A stretch of 64,000 nt of DNA from Pedobacter changchengzhani. GTDB lineage: Bacteria > Bacteroidota > Bacteroidia > Sphingobacteriales > Sphingobacteriaceae. The translations under genes were made by a program, and so were the position numbers. The notes under the pieces are model-generated. The model was not told the DNA's origin. It made no database searches and saw nothing but the letters and a program-made list of their open reading frames with translations. Positions within the stretch are counted from its first letter, which is position 1; every line of letters begins with the position of its first letter. The stretch covers positions 62,001-126,000 of the forward strand of contig NZ_SJCY01000003.1 of NCBI RefSeq assembly GCF_004354365.1, given 5' to 3'. Positions 53,465 through 61,920 of this stretch are shown here, in pieces.

Positions 53465-54253
53465 ACTCAGCCCATTTGCCCTTGCTGTAATTTCTGCAAT
53501 ATCTAAAACCTTAACTTCTTGTTCTTTATCTTTCATTTTAATGCCATCACTAAGCATGGTCATGCAAAAAGGACAACCAGCAGCAATAATTTGCGGTTGT
53601 GTTTCTAAGGCTTCTTCTATACGTTCGATGTTGATGTCTTTATTGCCTTTTTCGGGTTCTTTAAACATCTGCGCACCACCTGCACCACAGCAAAGTCCGT
53701 TAGATTTACAGCGTTTCATTTCCACCAAGTCAGCATCCAAAACTTCCAAGGCTTTTCTAGGCGCTTCATAAACGCCATTTGCACGACCTAAATAGCAAGG
53801 GTCGTGATAAGTTATTTTTTTGCCCTTAAAGCTTTCTCCACCTTCGGCTTTAAGTTTTCCTTCGGCAATTAAATCTTGTATAAGTTGGGTGTGGTGGATA
53901 ACTTCATAAGTACCGCCCAAACCTGGATATTCATTTTTTATGGTGTTGAAACAATGCGGACAGCCAGTTACTATTTTTTTAATATTGTAGCCGTTAAGCA
54001 CTTCAATATTTGTCATGGCTTGCATCTGAAACAAAAATTCATTTCCTGCACGCTTAGCCGGATCTCCGGTACAACTTTCTTCAGTGCCTAAAACGGCATA
54101 TTTAATGCCCACGTGGTGCAGGATTTTGCAAATATCTCTTGTAATTTTTTGAGCCCTTTCATCATAACTTCCAGCGCATCCAACCCAAAATAAAATTTCT
54201 GGTTCTTCGCCCGAGGCCACCATTTCGGCCATTGTTGGTACTTTAAATTCCAT
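53462..54253 (-). CDS. (Fe-S)-binding CCG-domain oxidoreductase subunit (HdrB/GlpC-like)
   Basis: This 263-residue protein has the CCG domain: VTGCPHCFNTIKNEYP, THYDPCYLGR-like KITYHDPCYLGRANG, LCCGAGGAQMF and the second set AAGCPFCMTML. It resembles heterodisulfide reductase HdrB and the GlpC/LutA iron-sulfur subunits. With the membrane Fe-S protein 150 bases upstream it should form an electron-transfer pair. The electron donor and acceptor are unknown. A heptamer array directly abuts its start. Confidence 0.88.
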   Translation of the reverse strand: MEFKVPTMAEMVASGEEPEILFWVGCAGSYDERAQKITRDICKILHHVGIKYAVLGTEESCTGDPAKRAGNEFLFQMQAMTNIEVLNGYNIKKIVTGCPHCFNTIKNEYPGLGGTYEVIHHTQLIQDLIAEGKLKAEGGESFKGKKITYHDPCYLGRANGVYEAPRKALEVLDADLVEMKRCKSNGLCCGAGGAQMFKEPEKGNKDINIERIEEALETQPQIIAAGCPFCMTMLSDGIKMKDKEQEVKVLDIAEITARANGLS

Positions 54254-54255
54254 TT

Positions 54256-54311
54256 TTTGTAGTGTAAAGTATTTAGTGTAGAGTTTTTAGTATCAAGTAT
54301 CAAGACTTGAG
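54256..54311 (-). repeat. Eight phased heptamers abutting the CCG-gene start
   Basis: Read on the minus strand, eight 7-mers each begin with CT (CTCAAGT, CTTGATA, CTTGATA and so on), ending two bases before the ATG at 54253. The leader of this gene is therefore repeat-derived. Confidence 0.7.
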
Positions 54312-54323
54312 TGTTATGTTTTT

Positions 54324-54348
54324 TATCCCCAAACCCCAAAGGGGCCTT
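54324..54348 (+). repeat. CCCC/GGGG hairpin repeat, third copy
   Basis: TATCCCCAAACCCCAAAGG followed by GGCC matches the hairpin block at 31855 and 32167. It lies between the two Fe-S genes. Confidence 0.7.
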
Positions 54349-54366
54349 TAATTGTACGATAGATAT

Positions 54367-54415
54367 CTTTACGCTTTGTTCCTTGTTCTTTGCTCCTCAA
54401 TCCCTATTCCTCCTT
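54367..54415 (+). repeat. Heptamer array, CTTTGTTCC type, at the 3' end of the Fe-S membrane gene
   Basis: Seven phased 7-mers (CTTTACG, CTTTGTT, CCTTGTT, CTTTGCT, CCTCAAT, CCCTATT, CCTCCTT) run through the stop codon at 54404 into the last codons of the gene. Confidence 0.6.
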
Positions 54416-55699
54416 AGCCCAATTTAAACGATCGGCAGGAGAGTATTTCCAAGGCGCTTGATTGTTTTCTATATTGCCCAACATGGCATTAATGCTTGCC
54501 GGTGCTTGCGATTCTTCCATAACGGCATATTGGCGCAATTCCATAATAATTTGTAGCGGATCTATATTTACCGGACAAGCTTCTACGCAAGCATTACAAG
54601 TTGTACAGGCCCAAATTTCTTCTCGTGTAATGTAATCGTCCAATAAAGATTTACCATCTACATGATTTGCACCATGTTTTTCTAAATTTTTTCCCACTTC
54701 CGTAATTCTGTCGCGGGTATCCATCATTATTTTTCGGGGTGATAAAAGTTTACCCGTAATATTGGCAGGACAAACAGATGTGCATCTTCCACACTCGGTA
54801 CATGTATAAGCATTCATCAAATTTACCCAATTCAAATCAGTTACATCTTTCGCCCCAAACTTACTCGGTGCAAGTTCTAAAGGGATAAAAGTAGGGTCGA
54901 GCATCGCTTTTACTTCATTCGTAACCGATGCCATATTGTTAAACTCGCCTTTGGGTTCTAAATTTGAAAAGTAGGTATTCGGAAATGCGAAAATAATATG
55001 GAAGTGTTTTGAATATGGTAGGTAGTTTAAAAATGCAAATATCCCAACGATGTGAAACCACCAACATCCGCGTTCTATCGCAATTAGTGCACCCTCTGAA
55101 TTTGGTAATAAGTTTTGTAAATATTGACTTACAGGAAACGTACCTGCAGAAATATAATGGCCCGAGCCTAAAGCTTGTAGCTTTGCATCGGCAGCATTCA
55201 TCAGTAAAAATGCCGACATCAATAAAATTTCGACAATTAAGATGTAGTTGGCATCCGATTTTGGCCAAGTAGTCATTTCTACGCCACTAAACCTTTTAAT
55301 TTTTATAATATTTCTACGCACCAAAAATATGGCACAGGCAACCCAAACGGTAAAAGCAAGTATTTCGAACGAACCAATTAAGAAATTATATGTACCGCCC
55401 AACCCGCTAAATATGCGGTGTGTACCAAAAAGACCATCAATTACAATTTCTAAAACTTCGATGTTGATGATAACAAAACCGATGTAAACAAAAAAGTGCA
55501 AAAAAGCGGGTATAGGGCGAACAACCATCTTCGATTGACCAAAAGCAACTCGCATCATTGTTAGTAATCTTTTTTTAGGTTGATCTTTACGGTTGATGTC
55601 TTTACCTAAACGGATATTACGGATAATTTTGCGCAGGTTAATTGTGAACAGTGCAACTGCTGCGATGGTTAATACCAGAAACAAAATTTGAGCAATCAT
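54404..55699 (-). CDS. Membrane-bound 4Fe-4S protein, HdrC/HdrE-like electron-transfer subunit
   Basis: This 431-residue protein has about six membrane helices (first at 3-22, then around 65-210) resembling nitrate reductase gamma/HdrE. A cytoplasmic ferredoxin-type part follows with two clusters: CTECGRCTSVCP and CTTCNACVEACP. Together with the CCG-domain subunit downstream it forms a HdrBC/E-like module that could exchange electrons with the quinone pool. Its catalytic partner is not in the window. Confidence 0.88.
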   Translation of the reverse strand: MIAQILFLVLTIAAVALFTINLRKIIRNIRLGKDINRKDQPKKRLLTMMRVAFGQSKMVVRPIPAFLHFFVYIGFVIINIEVLEIVIDGLFGTHRIFSGLGGTYNFLIGSFEILAFTVWVACAIFLVRRNIIKIKRFSGVEMTTWPKSDANYILIVEILLMSAFLLMNAADAKLQALGSGHYISAGTFPVSQYLQNLLPNSEGALIAIERGCWWFHIVGIFAFLNYLPYSKHFHIIFAFPNTYFSNLEPKGEFNNMASVTNEVKAMLDPTFIPLELAPSKFGAKDVTDLNWVNLMNAYTCTECGRCTSVCPANITGKLLSPRKIMMDTRDRITEVGKNLEKHGANHVDGKSLLDDYITREEIWACTTCNACVEACPVNIDPLQIIMELRQYAVMEESQAPASINAMLGNIENNQAPWKYSPADRLNWAKEE

Positions 55700-55882
55700 G
55701 TAATTTTGATTTTAAGTAGGCTAAATTATGATTTTTATTGAAATAAATTATTATGCATGCATAAAGAAATTAATAATTTTGTTTTCAGTTCTTTATTTTG
55801 AGACGTTTAAGAAGGTGTAGTTTTCGGTTTTAAAAATTAATTAATTGATAATCAGCAATCCACCAATTATTTTAAAAAAAAG

Positions 55883-55913
55883 TTTCGCATATTGAAAAAG
55901 AAAGCTACATTTG
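55883..55913 (+). promoter_or_regulatory. tRNA-Phe promoter
   Basis: TTTC at 55883-55886 and TACATTTG at 55906-55913 are 19 bases apart, matching the Bacteroidota pattern. The tRNA starts 16 bases after the -7 element. Confidence 0.65.
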
Positions 55914-55928
55914 CATTCCCAAACGAAT

Positions 55929-56001
55929 GGTGCCATAGCTCAGTCGGTAGAGCAAAGGACTGAAAATCCTTGTGTCCCTGGTTCGAATCCAGGTGGCACC
56001 A
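55929..56001 (+). tRNA. tRNA-Phe (anticodon GAA)
   Basis: A 73-base cloverleaf: acceptor GGTGCCA pairs with TGGCACC plus discriminator A; D arm GCTC/GAGC; anticodon stem AAGGA/TCCTT with loop CTGAAAA (GAA at 55962-55964); TTCGAAT loop closed by CCTGG/CCAGG. The 3' CCA is not encoded. It is monocistronic with its own promoter and terminator. Confidence 0.98.
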
Positions 56002-56005
56002 CTTC

Positions 56006-56035
56006 AAAAAGCTTCAGAGAAATCTGGAGCTTTTT
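56006..56035 (+). terminator. Rho-independent terminator of tRNA-Phe
   Basis: AAAAAGCTTCAGA, loop GAAA, and TCTGGAGCTTTTT form a 13-bp stem with one G-U, followed by T. The following 330 bases to the next gene hold no convincing gene; a 27-codon ATG frame at about 56074 is too short to support. Confidence 0.9.
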
Positions 56036-56342
56036 TGGTTTAAAGGAGTTTTTGAGTGTTTTTTTTTTATAACGATGCCGTTAAATAAATTACTAACAAA
56101 ACTGAAAGTAAGTTATAGAGAATTTAATATTTTTACCGAAGTCGATAATTGGGTTTAAGATACTCGATGATAATGATGAAAAAATTAACATAAACCACCC
56201 CATTAAAATTATAAGGTATTAACAATCTACTTTACTTAAAACATCGTATATTTATTTCTAAATGCGTTTGAGATAAATGTTTGATGCATCAAAATACTAA
56301 TTACGCACTCAATTTTTTTGAATAATTTACTCATTAAAACAT

Positions 56343-56350
56343 TAGGTTTG
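56343..56350 (+). promoter_or_regulatory. -7 promoter element of the S41 peptidase gene
   Basis: TAGGTTTG matches TAnnTTTG, 17 bases before the ATG. Confidence 0.5.
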
Positions 56351-56367
56351 CTTAGTTAAATATAGCG

Positions 56368-57981
56368 ATGAATTATACTAAATTGAAAGATTCCCTTACA
56401 ACAGCTATTGCTGTATTATTTGTTGGGCTTACGGTTGTTTCCTGTAAAAAAAGCGATCCTGTAGTCGAGGCTCCTATTGTAACCACTACACCGCCCGTAA
56501 CGGTTGCATCTGGTACACGCAATGAACTGACCAAAGATTCTATTTTCTTGTATTCGAAAGAATTATATTACTGGTACAGTTCTTTACCAACTGCTAGTGC
56601 ATTTGGTGCCCGGAGTTTCACATCCAACGAGACAGAACTTTATGCGCTAACACAATATTCAAACAACCCAACAACAGGTAAACCTTATGAGTATGTAGCA
56701 AGCTCTACTACGCATCCAAAGTATTCATATATTGATTATTTATCTAACGCTGGTAAAACTGCGTCTTTAAAGGCCGATTTGAACGGAACAGCAAATGATT
56801 ACGGTTTTTCGGCAATGTACAATACCACTACTGATCTTCGGGTAAAATATGTGTATCCAAATTCGCCTGCTGCTTTGCAAGGTTTAACGCGAGGTTGTAG
56901 AGTTACCGTTGTAAATGGGAATAGCAATTTGGCTTACCCTGCTGCGGTCGATTTTTTAAATGCTGCCATATTTGGCACCAATCCGTATATAGCTTTAACA
57001 TTTATCGATTTGGCCGGTAATACTAAATCCGTAACGATTAACAGCACTACCTATAACTTAAATCCGATCTTATTTACAAAGGTATATACAGTTGGCACAA
57101 AAAAGGTTGGGTATATTGTTTTTAATAGCTTTACAAATAACGTTTCATCATCGTTAAATGCAGTATTTGCCGATTTTGCAAATCAAAGTGTAACTGAAGT
57201 TATTGTAGATTTACGTTACAACGGCGGTGGTTATGTTTCAACTTCTGCCCAAATTGCGAATGTTTTGGCGCCTGCAAGTCAAACTGGCAATACCATGTTT
57301 ACCACTTATTATAATGATTACCTTCAAAATCTTAGCGTCATCCAGCGGAAAACATCAGTTTTAGCAAATCAACCATTATTGAATACAGATGGAAAGCTGC
57401 AGGCCTTTACCACAGGTGCAAATGGTAAATATTATAGTTATGCAGATTTAGATTATAAGCCTACAAATGCCGAGAATATCGAAAAGTTCAATAAAATTGG
57501 TGCGTTAAATTTAAATCGGGTGTATTTTATCGTCACCGATAGAACAGCATCAGCAAGTGAGCTTACCATAAACTCGTTAAGGCCTGTAGTGGATGTAAAG
57601 CTTATTGGCTCAACTACCTATGGTAAGCCAGTTGGGTTTTTCCCAATTAGAATTGATAAATTCGATTTATATATTCCTGAATTTGAAACGAAAAATCAGG
57701 TTGGAACAGGAGGTTATTATGCTGGCTTAACAGTTGATCAAGAAGCAACAGAAGATTTAACTAAAGCTTGGGGCGATGAAACAGAAACGCTACTTTCTTA
57801 CGCGCTGAGCTACGCTAAAAATGGAAATTTTGTAACCACGCAACCAAAAATAGCAAGTTTAGATGCTAAAACGGGCAACGTTGTTACAAAACTTTCTTTA
57901 GAAAAGGTAAAGGAAATTGGCGCAAAATTGGATCAAAACAATTTTAAAGGTATGATTATGACGCCCTCACATAACCGATAA
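56368..57981 (+). CDS. S41 family peptidase lipoprotein with PDZ domain
   Basis: This 537-residue protein has a lipoprotein signal (GLTVVSC, Cys26), a PDZ-like region (about 150-220, VYPNSPAALQGLTRG) and an S41 domain with EVIVDLRYNGGGY and the nucleophile block TDRTASASELTINSL near residue 395. C-terminal processing peptidases of this type act on envelope proteins or peptides. It stands alone with its own promoter. An unrelated lipoprotein gene converges two bases away. Confidence 0.9.
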   Translation: MNYTKLKDSLTTAIAVLFVGLTVVSCKKSDPVVEAPIVTTTPPVTVASGTRNELTKDSIFLYSKELYYWYSSLPTASAFGARSFTSNETELYALTQYSNNPTTGKPYEYVASSTTHPKYSYIDYLSNAGKTASLKADLNGTANDYGFSAMYNTTTDLRVKYVYPNSPAALQGLTRGCRVTVVNGNSNLAYPAAVDFLNAAIFGTNPYIALTFIDLAGNTKSVTINSTTYNLNPILFTKVYTVGTKKVGYIVFNSFTNNVSSSLNAVFADFANQSVTEVIVDLRYNGGGYVSTSAQIANVLAPASQTGNTMFTTYYNDYLQNLSVIQRKTSVLANQPLLNTDGKLQAFTTGANGKYYSYADLDYKPTNAENIEKFNKIGALNLNRVYFIVTDRTASASELTINSLRPVVDVKLIGSTTYGKPVGFFPIRIDKFDLYIPEFETKNQVGTGGYYAGLTVDQEATEDLTKAWGDETETLLSYALSYAKNGNFVTTQPKIASLDAKTGNVVTKLSLEKVKEIGAKLDQNNFKGMIMTPSHNR

Positions 57982-57983
57982 TT

Positions 57984-58589
57984 TTAAAATAAAATTTTAC
58001 TGCTAATATCTTTGTTAATGGTAATGTAGCCTGGATACTTCACTAAAGTGCCACCAATCATTATCGAAGGTTTGATTTTTAATGTCAATACACCGATTTT
58101 ATCATTTGCGGTACCAGTTTTTGTTGCTTTCATTATATCGTTTAATAAATTTCCGCCAGCCAATAAGCCATAAATATTTGTGCTCATTTGTACTGGTACG
58201 TTAACCGTTTGACCTTGTGCAACATTAACGTTTTGATTAATGATACCTTCGGTTAGCTCTGTGTTGTTAACAAGTATTTTGTACTCAAATTGATTTATTG
58301 CAGCAAGTTGCGCGGTTGGATTGGTAATTTCTAAATTTAAGTTTGCCCGTAACGGAATATCTTTTCGTAATAAACCCAAGGCAATTCCTGGTAAACTGCT
58401 CAAACTTAAATCTTGTTGATTCAATAGTTTTTGCACATCCGTGCCTGCTAAAGATACTTGTTGCAACTTGGTTAGTCTATAAGTACAACTTTCTAATGCG
58501 GCAACTTGTTGGGCTTGTTTGGCTATATCACAGCCTGCAAATAGAAGGATGATGATGCACAGCGATAGTATTTGTTTCATGTATTTCAT
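57984..58589 (-). CDS. LEA14-like (LEA type 2) lipoprotein
   Basis: This 201-residue protein has a lipoprotein signal (IILLFAGC, Cys about 20) and a WHy/LEA_2-like beta-sandwich with NLNLEITNPTAQLAAINQFEYKILVNN. Such domains appear in stress and envelope proteins; the role here is unknown. ATG at 58580 is an alternative start. It is convergent with the S41 gene. Confidence 0.75.
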   Translation of the reverse strand: MKYMKQILSLCIIILLFAGCDIAKQAQQVAALESCTYRLTKLQQVSLAGTDVQKLLNQQDLSLSSLPGIALGLLRKDIPLRANLNLEITNPTAQLAAINQFEYKILVNNTELTEGIINQNVNVAQGQTVNVPVQMSTNIYGLLAGGNLLNDIMKATKTGTANDKIGVLTLKIKPSIMIGGTLVKYPGYITINKDISSKILF

Positions 58590-58654
58590 AACGGCAAATT
58601 ACAAAAACTATTTCGTGTGCAATTAAGGATTGTTAACTTTAAACAAAAAAATAA

Positions 58655-59137
58655 ATGGCGGTTACTTTTAGGAAATTAACAAAAGCAGACAATGTTGACA
58701 TAGCATCCCTAATCCGTAAGGTATTTGATGAGTTTGCAATACCTAAACAAGGCACCGTTTATACCGATCCTACTACTGATAAACTCTTCGAACTCTTTCA
58801 GCAATATGGGTCAGATTACTGGTTGGCTGAAGAAGATGGTATGTTATTGGGCGGTTGCGGTATTTTTCCTACCGATGGTTTGCCAGATGGTTGTGTGGAA
58901 TTGGTCAAACTGTATGTATCGAAATCATCAAGAGATAAAGGAATAGGCAAAGCTTTGCTCCAAAAAAGTATCGAGTCGGCGCAACATTTTGGTTATAATG
59001 AGGTTTATTTAGAATCTTTCCCCGAGTTGGAGAAAGCGATTAGCATGTATGAGAATTTTGGGTTTAAATTACTTGAAAAGCCGTTGGGTAATTCGGGCCA
59101 TTTTGCTTGTAACGTTTGGATGTTGTTGGTGCTTTAA
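58655..59137 (+). CDS. GNAT family N-acetyltransferase
   Basis: This 160-residue protein has the acetyl-CoA-binding block KLYVSKSSRDKGIGKALLQKSIE and the NEVYLESFPELEKAISMYENFGF segment of GNAT enzymes. Substrate unknown. It is divergent from the LEA-like gene. Confidence 0.88.
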   Translation: MAVTFRKLTKADNVDIASLIRKVFDEFAIPKQGTVYTDPTTDKLFELFQQYGSDYWLAEEDGMLLGGCGIFPTDGLPDGCVELVKLYVSKSSRDKGIGKALLQKSIESAQHFGYNEVYLESFPELEKAISMYENFGFKLLEKPLGNSGHFACNVWMLLVL

Positions 59138-59220
59138 TTAGGATTGAATATTTCCATACTAAGCAATTTCGTTTATACGCTACACCAGTTTTGCCTCGGT
59201 ACATTTGAGGTTTAAAGGAT

Positions 59221-59252
59221 AGATACTTTTTTCATTAAAGAAAAAAGTATCT
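59221..59252. terminator. Bidirectional hairpin between convergent genes
   Basis: AGATACTTTTTTC (59221-59233) and its exact complement (59240-59252) form a 13-bp stem with a 6-base loop, carrying T runs on both strands. Confidence 0.8.
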
Positions 59253-59300
59253 AAAACCGAGTTTAATTTCTATGCATTTGTTCAATTACAAATGGTTGCA

Positions 59301-61712
59301 TTAATTCTTAATCCTATTTTCTTCATCTCCCGTTCCGGTTCTTCTATTGCGTGCGGTTTTAATTTTCATATTACCGAATTTGTAGCTGAAACTTAAAGAA
59401 ACTTTTCTGCTTTCCCATTCATTTTGCCAAAAGGTATTTATATTGTTGTACTGCAAGTTCGCCCTAAATTTGCTGGTATTAAAAACGTCGTTCATTTTTA
59501 GCGCAACCGTAGCGTTCTTTTTCCAAAAGGTTTTTTTCGCACCAATGTTTACTTGATAGTTTTCTAAACTTTTAAACAAACCCATTACCGCTGGCGATGA
59601 ATAGTAAGCATCTAAAGAAATACTATAACTGTTAGGTAAAGTGAAGGTATTGCCAAAACTTGCCGCCCAACTCCATGATGATGCGCTAAAACCGTTTCCC
59701 TGCACCAAAGATTGTGTTTTATTGTAAGCCAATGCAATTTCCGAATTGTTGTTCCACCATTTTGTAACGTCAAAAGGACTTCCAGTAGCGACGTAAAAGC
59801 TAATGTCTTTATTCAAATTTTCGGGTCTGCTAATGCTCTCTTTTGTTAAGTTATTTTGATAAATCACATCATTTATCGATTCGGTACCAACAGAATAACT
59901 TAGCGTAAGTAGTCTATAATTTTTAAACGAATAATTAAATTCGAAGCTGTTAGAATAAGATGGTTGCAAAAGTGGGTTTCCCTGTATCGCCGTATAAGGA
60001 TCGGTATAAAAAGTAAAGGGATTTAAACTGCTGTATGCTGGGCGATTAATACTTTTTCTATATGCTCCAGTTACCAAATTATTCGAATCTAATTTAAGTG
60101 AGGCAAAAACGCTTGGAAAAAGTTTCCAATACTTTCGTGCAATTAGGGTATTGGTTTGCGATGAGTTGCCATTACCTATTGTTTGCTCAGCGCGTACACC
60201 TGCTTTTAAATCGAAGTTTTTAAAATTTTTACTCATCGATAAGTAACCTGCATTTATGTTTTCGCTGTAATTAAATTGGTTTGTTCTACGGATATCGTTA
60301 ATCCATCCCGCAGTTTTTAACGAATCAAAACGCACATCACTTGCCGATTTTACCCAGCTACTTTTTAATCCAGTTTCCATTTTCACCGATTTTGAAAAGT
60401 TTACTGTGTAATCTGCTTTGATCGAATAAATTGAAACACTTCCCATACCTGCATTTCTTAAATCAATCGGGTTACCAATTAACGCATTATTTGCATCTAA
60501 ATAAGTATTTGTAAAGGTTTCATTTTTGCTGTTATTATAGCGTACATAATCTGCATCAACACCTATTTCGCCACCAAGCGTATCTGTTTTTAGTCGGTAA
60601 TTTAAATTAAATGCGTGGTTGTTGTTTTCGTTGGTTTGGGGGTTGTACATTTCGGTTGCTCCGGTTTTCGATCCTGTACCATTATAACTTACCGAGTTGC
60701 TGTTAACTTTTGTGTTAAATGGCGAATTATCACCTTTTATCATTACGCCAATGGTATGTTTATCGTTAATAAAGTAATCTGCCCCGGTAGAAAAACTTAG
60801 GCTGTTGGTTATTGGGTGCCAAAAATTAACTTGGTTGTACTGGTCATCGCCTATAGTCCTATTTAAAGTTAAACGGTTGTAAGAGTTGTAATGACCCGCA
60901 TTTAAACGTACATAAGTGCTCAATTTACCAACATTATAATTCAAATTTACGCCACCGTAAACTTTTTCATATTTGCCATAGCCACCGCCTAAATTTGTAT
61001 TGCCGTTAAAGCCCTGTATTTTATTTCTTTTAAACTTAATGTTGATAATGCCCGCTGTACCTGCTGCATCAAATGAGGATGGTGGGTTAGAGATTAACTC
61101 TATTTTACTCACTACTGAAGCGGGTAAAGATTTTAAATAGGTAGTTAATTCCATGCCACTCATGTAACTCATTTTGCCGTCAATAAGTACATTTATGCCT
61201 TTTTTACCCTTTAAAATGATGTTTTCATCTTTATCTAACGTTACACCAGGTGCTCTGCTCAAAACCTCAAGCGCATTATCTCCCGTGGTATTCATTTGTT
61301 CAACATTTAAAATTACGCGGTCGGCTTTTTGATCGATCAATGGCATTTTCGAAATAATATTAACGGTTTGTAAATTCTCAGAGCGATCGGTTAAAATAAT
61401 TGTTGGCACTTTAACGCTCGCTTCTTTTACCTCAAAAATGATCGATTGATTTCTATCATAACCCATCATTAAGGCTTTAATTAAATATTTACCAGGTTTT
61501 ACAGCGTTAAACTCATAAATGCCTTTTTCATTAGTTGCTTGTAAGGCTTGCGATACCGAATCGGGCAGGTGAATTAATGCAACCGATGCATAATCTAAAG
61601 GTTGGTTGCTTTTGCTAAGTATGTTGCCACTTACTTTTTGGGTTTGTGCATTTACTTGGTTAAAGCATAAGGCAAATAAAATTGCGAAGAAAAATTTTGG
61701 GTATGTGTTCAT
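59301..61712 (-). CDS. TonB-dependent outer-membrane receptor (CarboxypepD-reg / OMP beta-barrel family), no SusD partner
   Basis: This protein of about 803 residues has a signal peptide (NTYPKFFFAILFALCFNQVNAQ region), an N-terminal carboxypeptidase regulatory-like domain, a plug domain (about 115-225, with GKKGINVLIDGKMSYMSG) and a beta-barrel ending in SLSFSYKFG plus a polar tail. I start it at ATG 61712; the longer frame from 61784 begins in the intergenic repeats. No SusD follows, so it likely takes up a different ligand. It is divergent from a LytS/LytTR pair with paired 9-bp repeats in between, suggesting direct control. Confidence 0.88.
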   Translation of the reverse strand: MNTYPKFFFAILFALCFNQVNAQTQKVSGNILSKSNQPLDYASVALIHLPDSVSQALQATNEKGIYEFNAVKPGKYLIKALMMGYDRNQSIIFEVKEASVKVPTIILTDRSENLQTVNIISKMPLIDQKADRVILNVEQMNTTGDNALEVLSRAPGVTLDKDENIILKGKKGINVLIDGKMSYMSGMELTTYLKSLPASVVSKIELISNPPSSFDAAGTAGIINIKFKRNKIQGFNGNTNLGGGYGKYEKVYGGVNLNYNVGKLSTYVRLNAGHYNSYNRLTLNRTIGDDQYNQVNFWHPITNSLSFSTGADYFINDKHTIGVMIKGDNSPFNTKVNSNSVSYNGTGSKTGATEMYNPQTNENNNHAFNLNYRLKTDTLGGEIGVDADYVRYNNSKNETFTNTYLDANNALIGNPIDLRNAGMGSVSIYSIKADYTVNFSKSVKMETGLKSSWVKSASDVRFDSLKTAGWINDIRRTNQFNYSENINAGYLSMSKNFKNFDLKAGVRAEQTIGNGNSSQTNTLIARKYWKLFPSVFASLKLDSNNLVTGAYRKSINRPAYSSLNPFTFYTDPYTAIQGNPLLQPSYSNSFEFNYSFKNYRLLTLSYSVGTESINDVIYQNNLTKESISRPENLNKDISFYVATGSPFDVTKWWNNNSEIALAYNKTQSLVQGNGFSASSWSWAASFGNTFTLPNSYSISLDAYYSSPAVMGLFKSLENYQVNIGAKKTFWKKNATVALKMNDVFNTSKFRANLQYNNINTFWQNEWESRKVSLSFSYKFGNMKIKTARNRRTGTGDEENRIKN

Positions 61713-61775
61713 CTTAATAAGTGTTTGTAATTGATGTTTCAAAGATGCACATGTTGTAAAAGCTAATAAATTTAA

Positions 61776-61805
61776 TAATCCCAACCCTTTAAATTATTAT
61801 CCCAA
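61776..61805 (-). promoter_or_regulatory. Paired 9-bp direct repeats facing the TonB receptor
   Basis: On the minus strand, TTGGGATAA (61805-61797) and TTGGGATTA (61784-61776) are spaced 21 bp start to start, as in LytTR-family operators. A CATCTTTG -7-like element lies at 61747-61740. Confidence 0.6.
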
Positions 61806-61850
61806 TGCTAATTAATGCTAAAAAAATGGTTAATCCTTCAAAAACGGGTG

Positions 61851-61880
61851 TTGGGATAATTTTTTTTGGGCTTGGGATAA
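61851..61880 (+). promoter_or_regulatory. Paired 9-bp direct repeats facing the histidine kinase gene
   Basis: TTGGGATAA at 61851-61859 and again at 61872-61880 are spaced exactly 21 bp. They mirror the pair at 61776-61805. The kinase ATG is 40 bases further, with TAGTTTTA at 61909. Confidence 0.6.
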
Positions 61881-61920
61881 GAAATGCTGCAGTTAAAAAT
61901 GTTTTGCATAGTTTTAGCTT

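Noticed and set aside
55970..56158. Open frame running out of tRNA-Phe
   Set aside because: It begins inside the tRNA and crosses its terminator.
61713..61784. 24-residue N-terminal extension of the TonB receptor
   Set aside because: The extension lies in the regulatory region; ATG 61712 gives a proper signal peptide.
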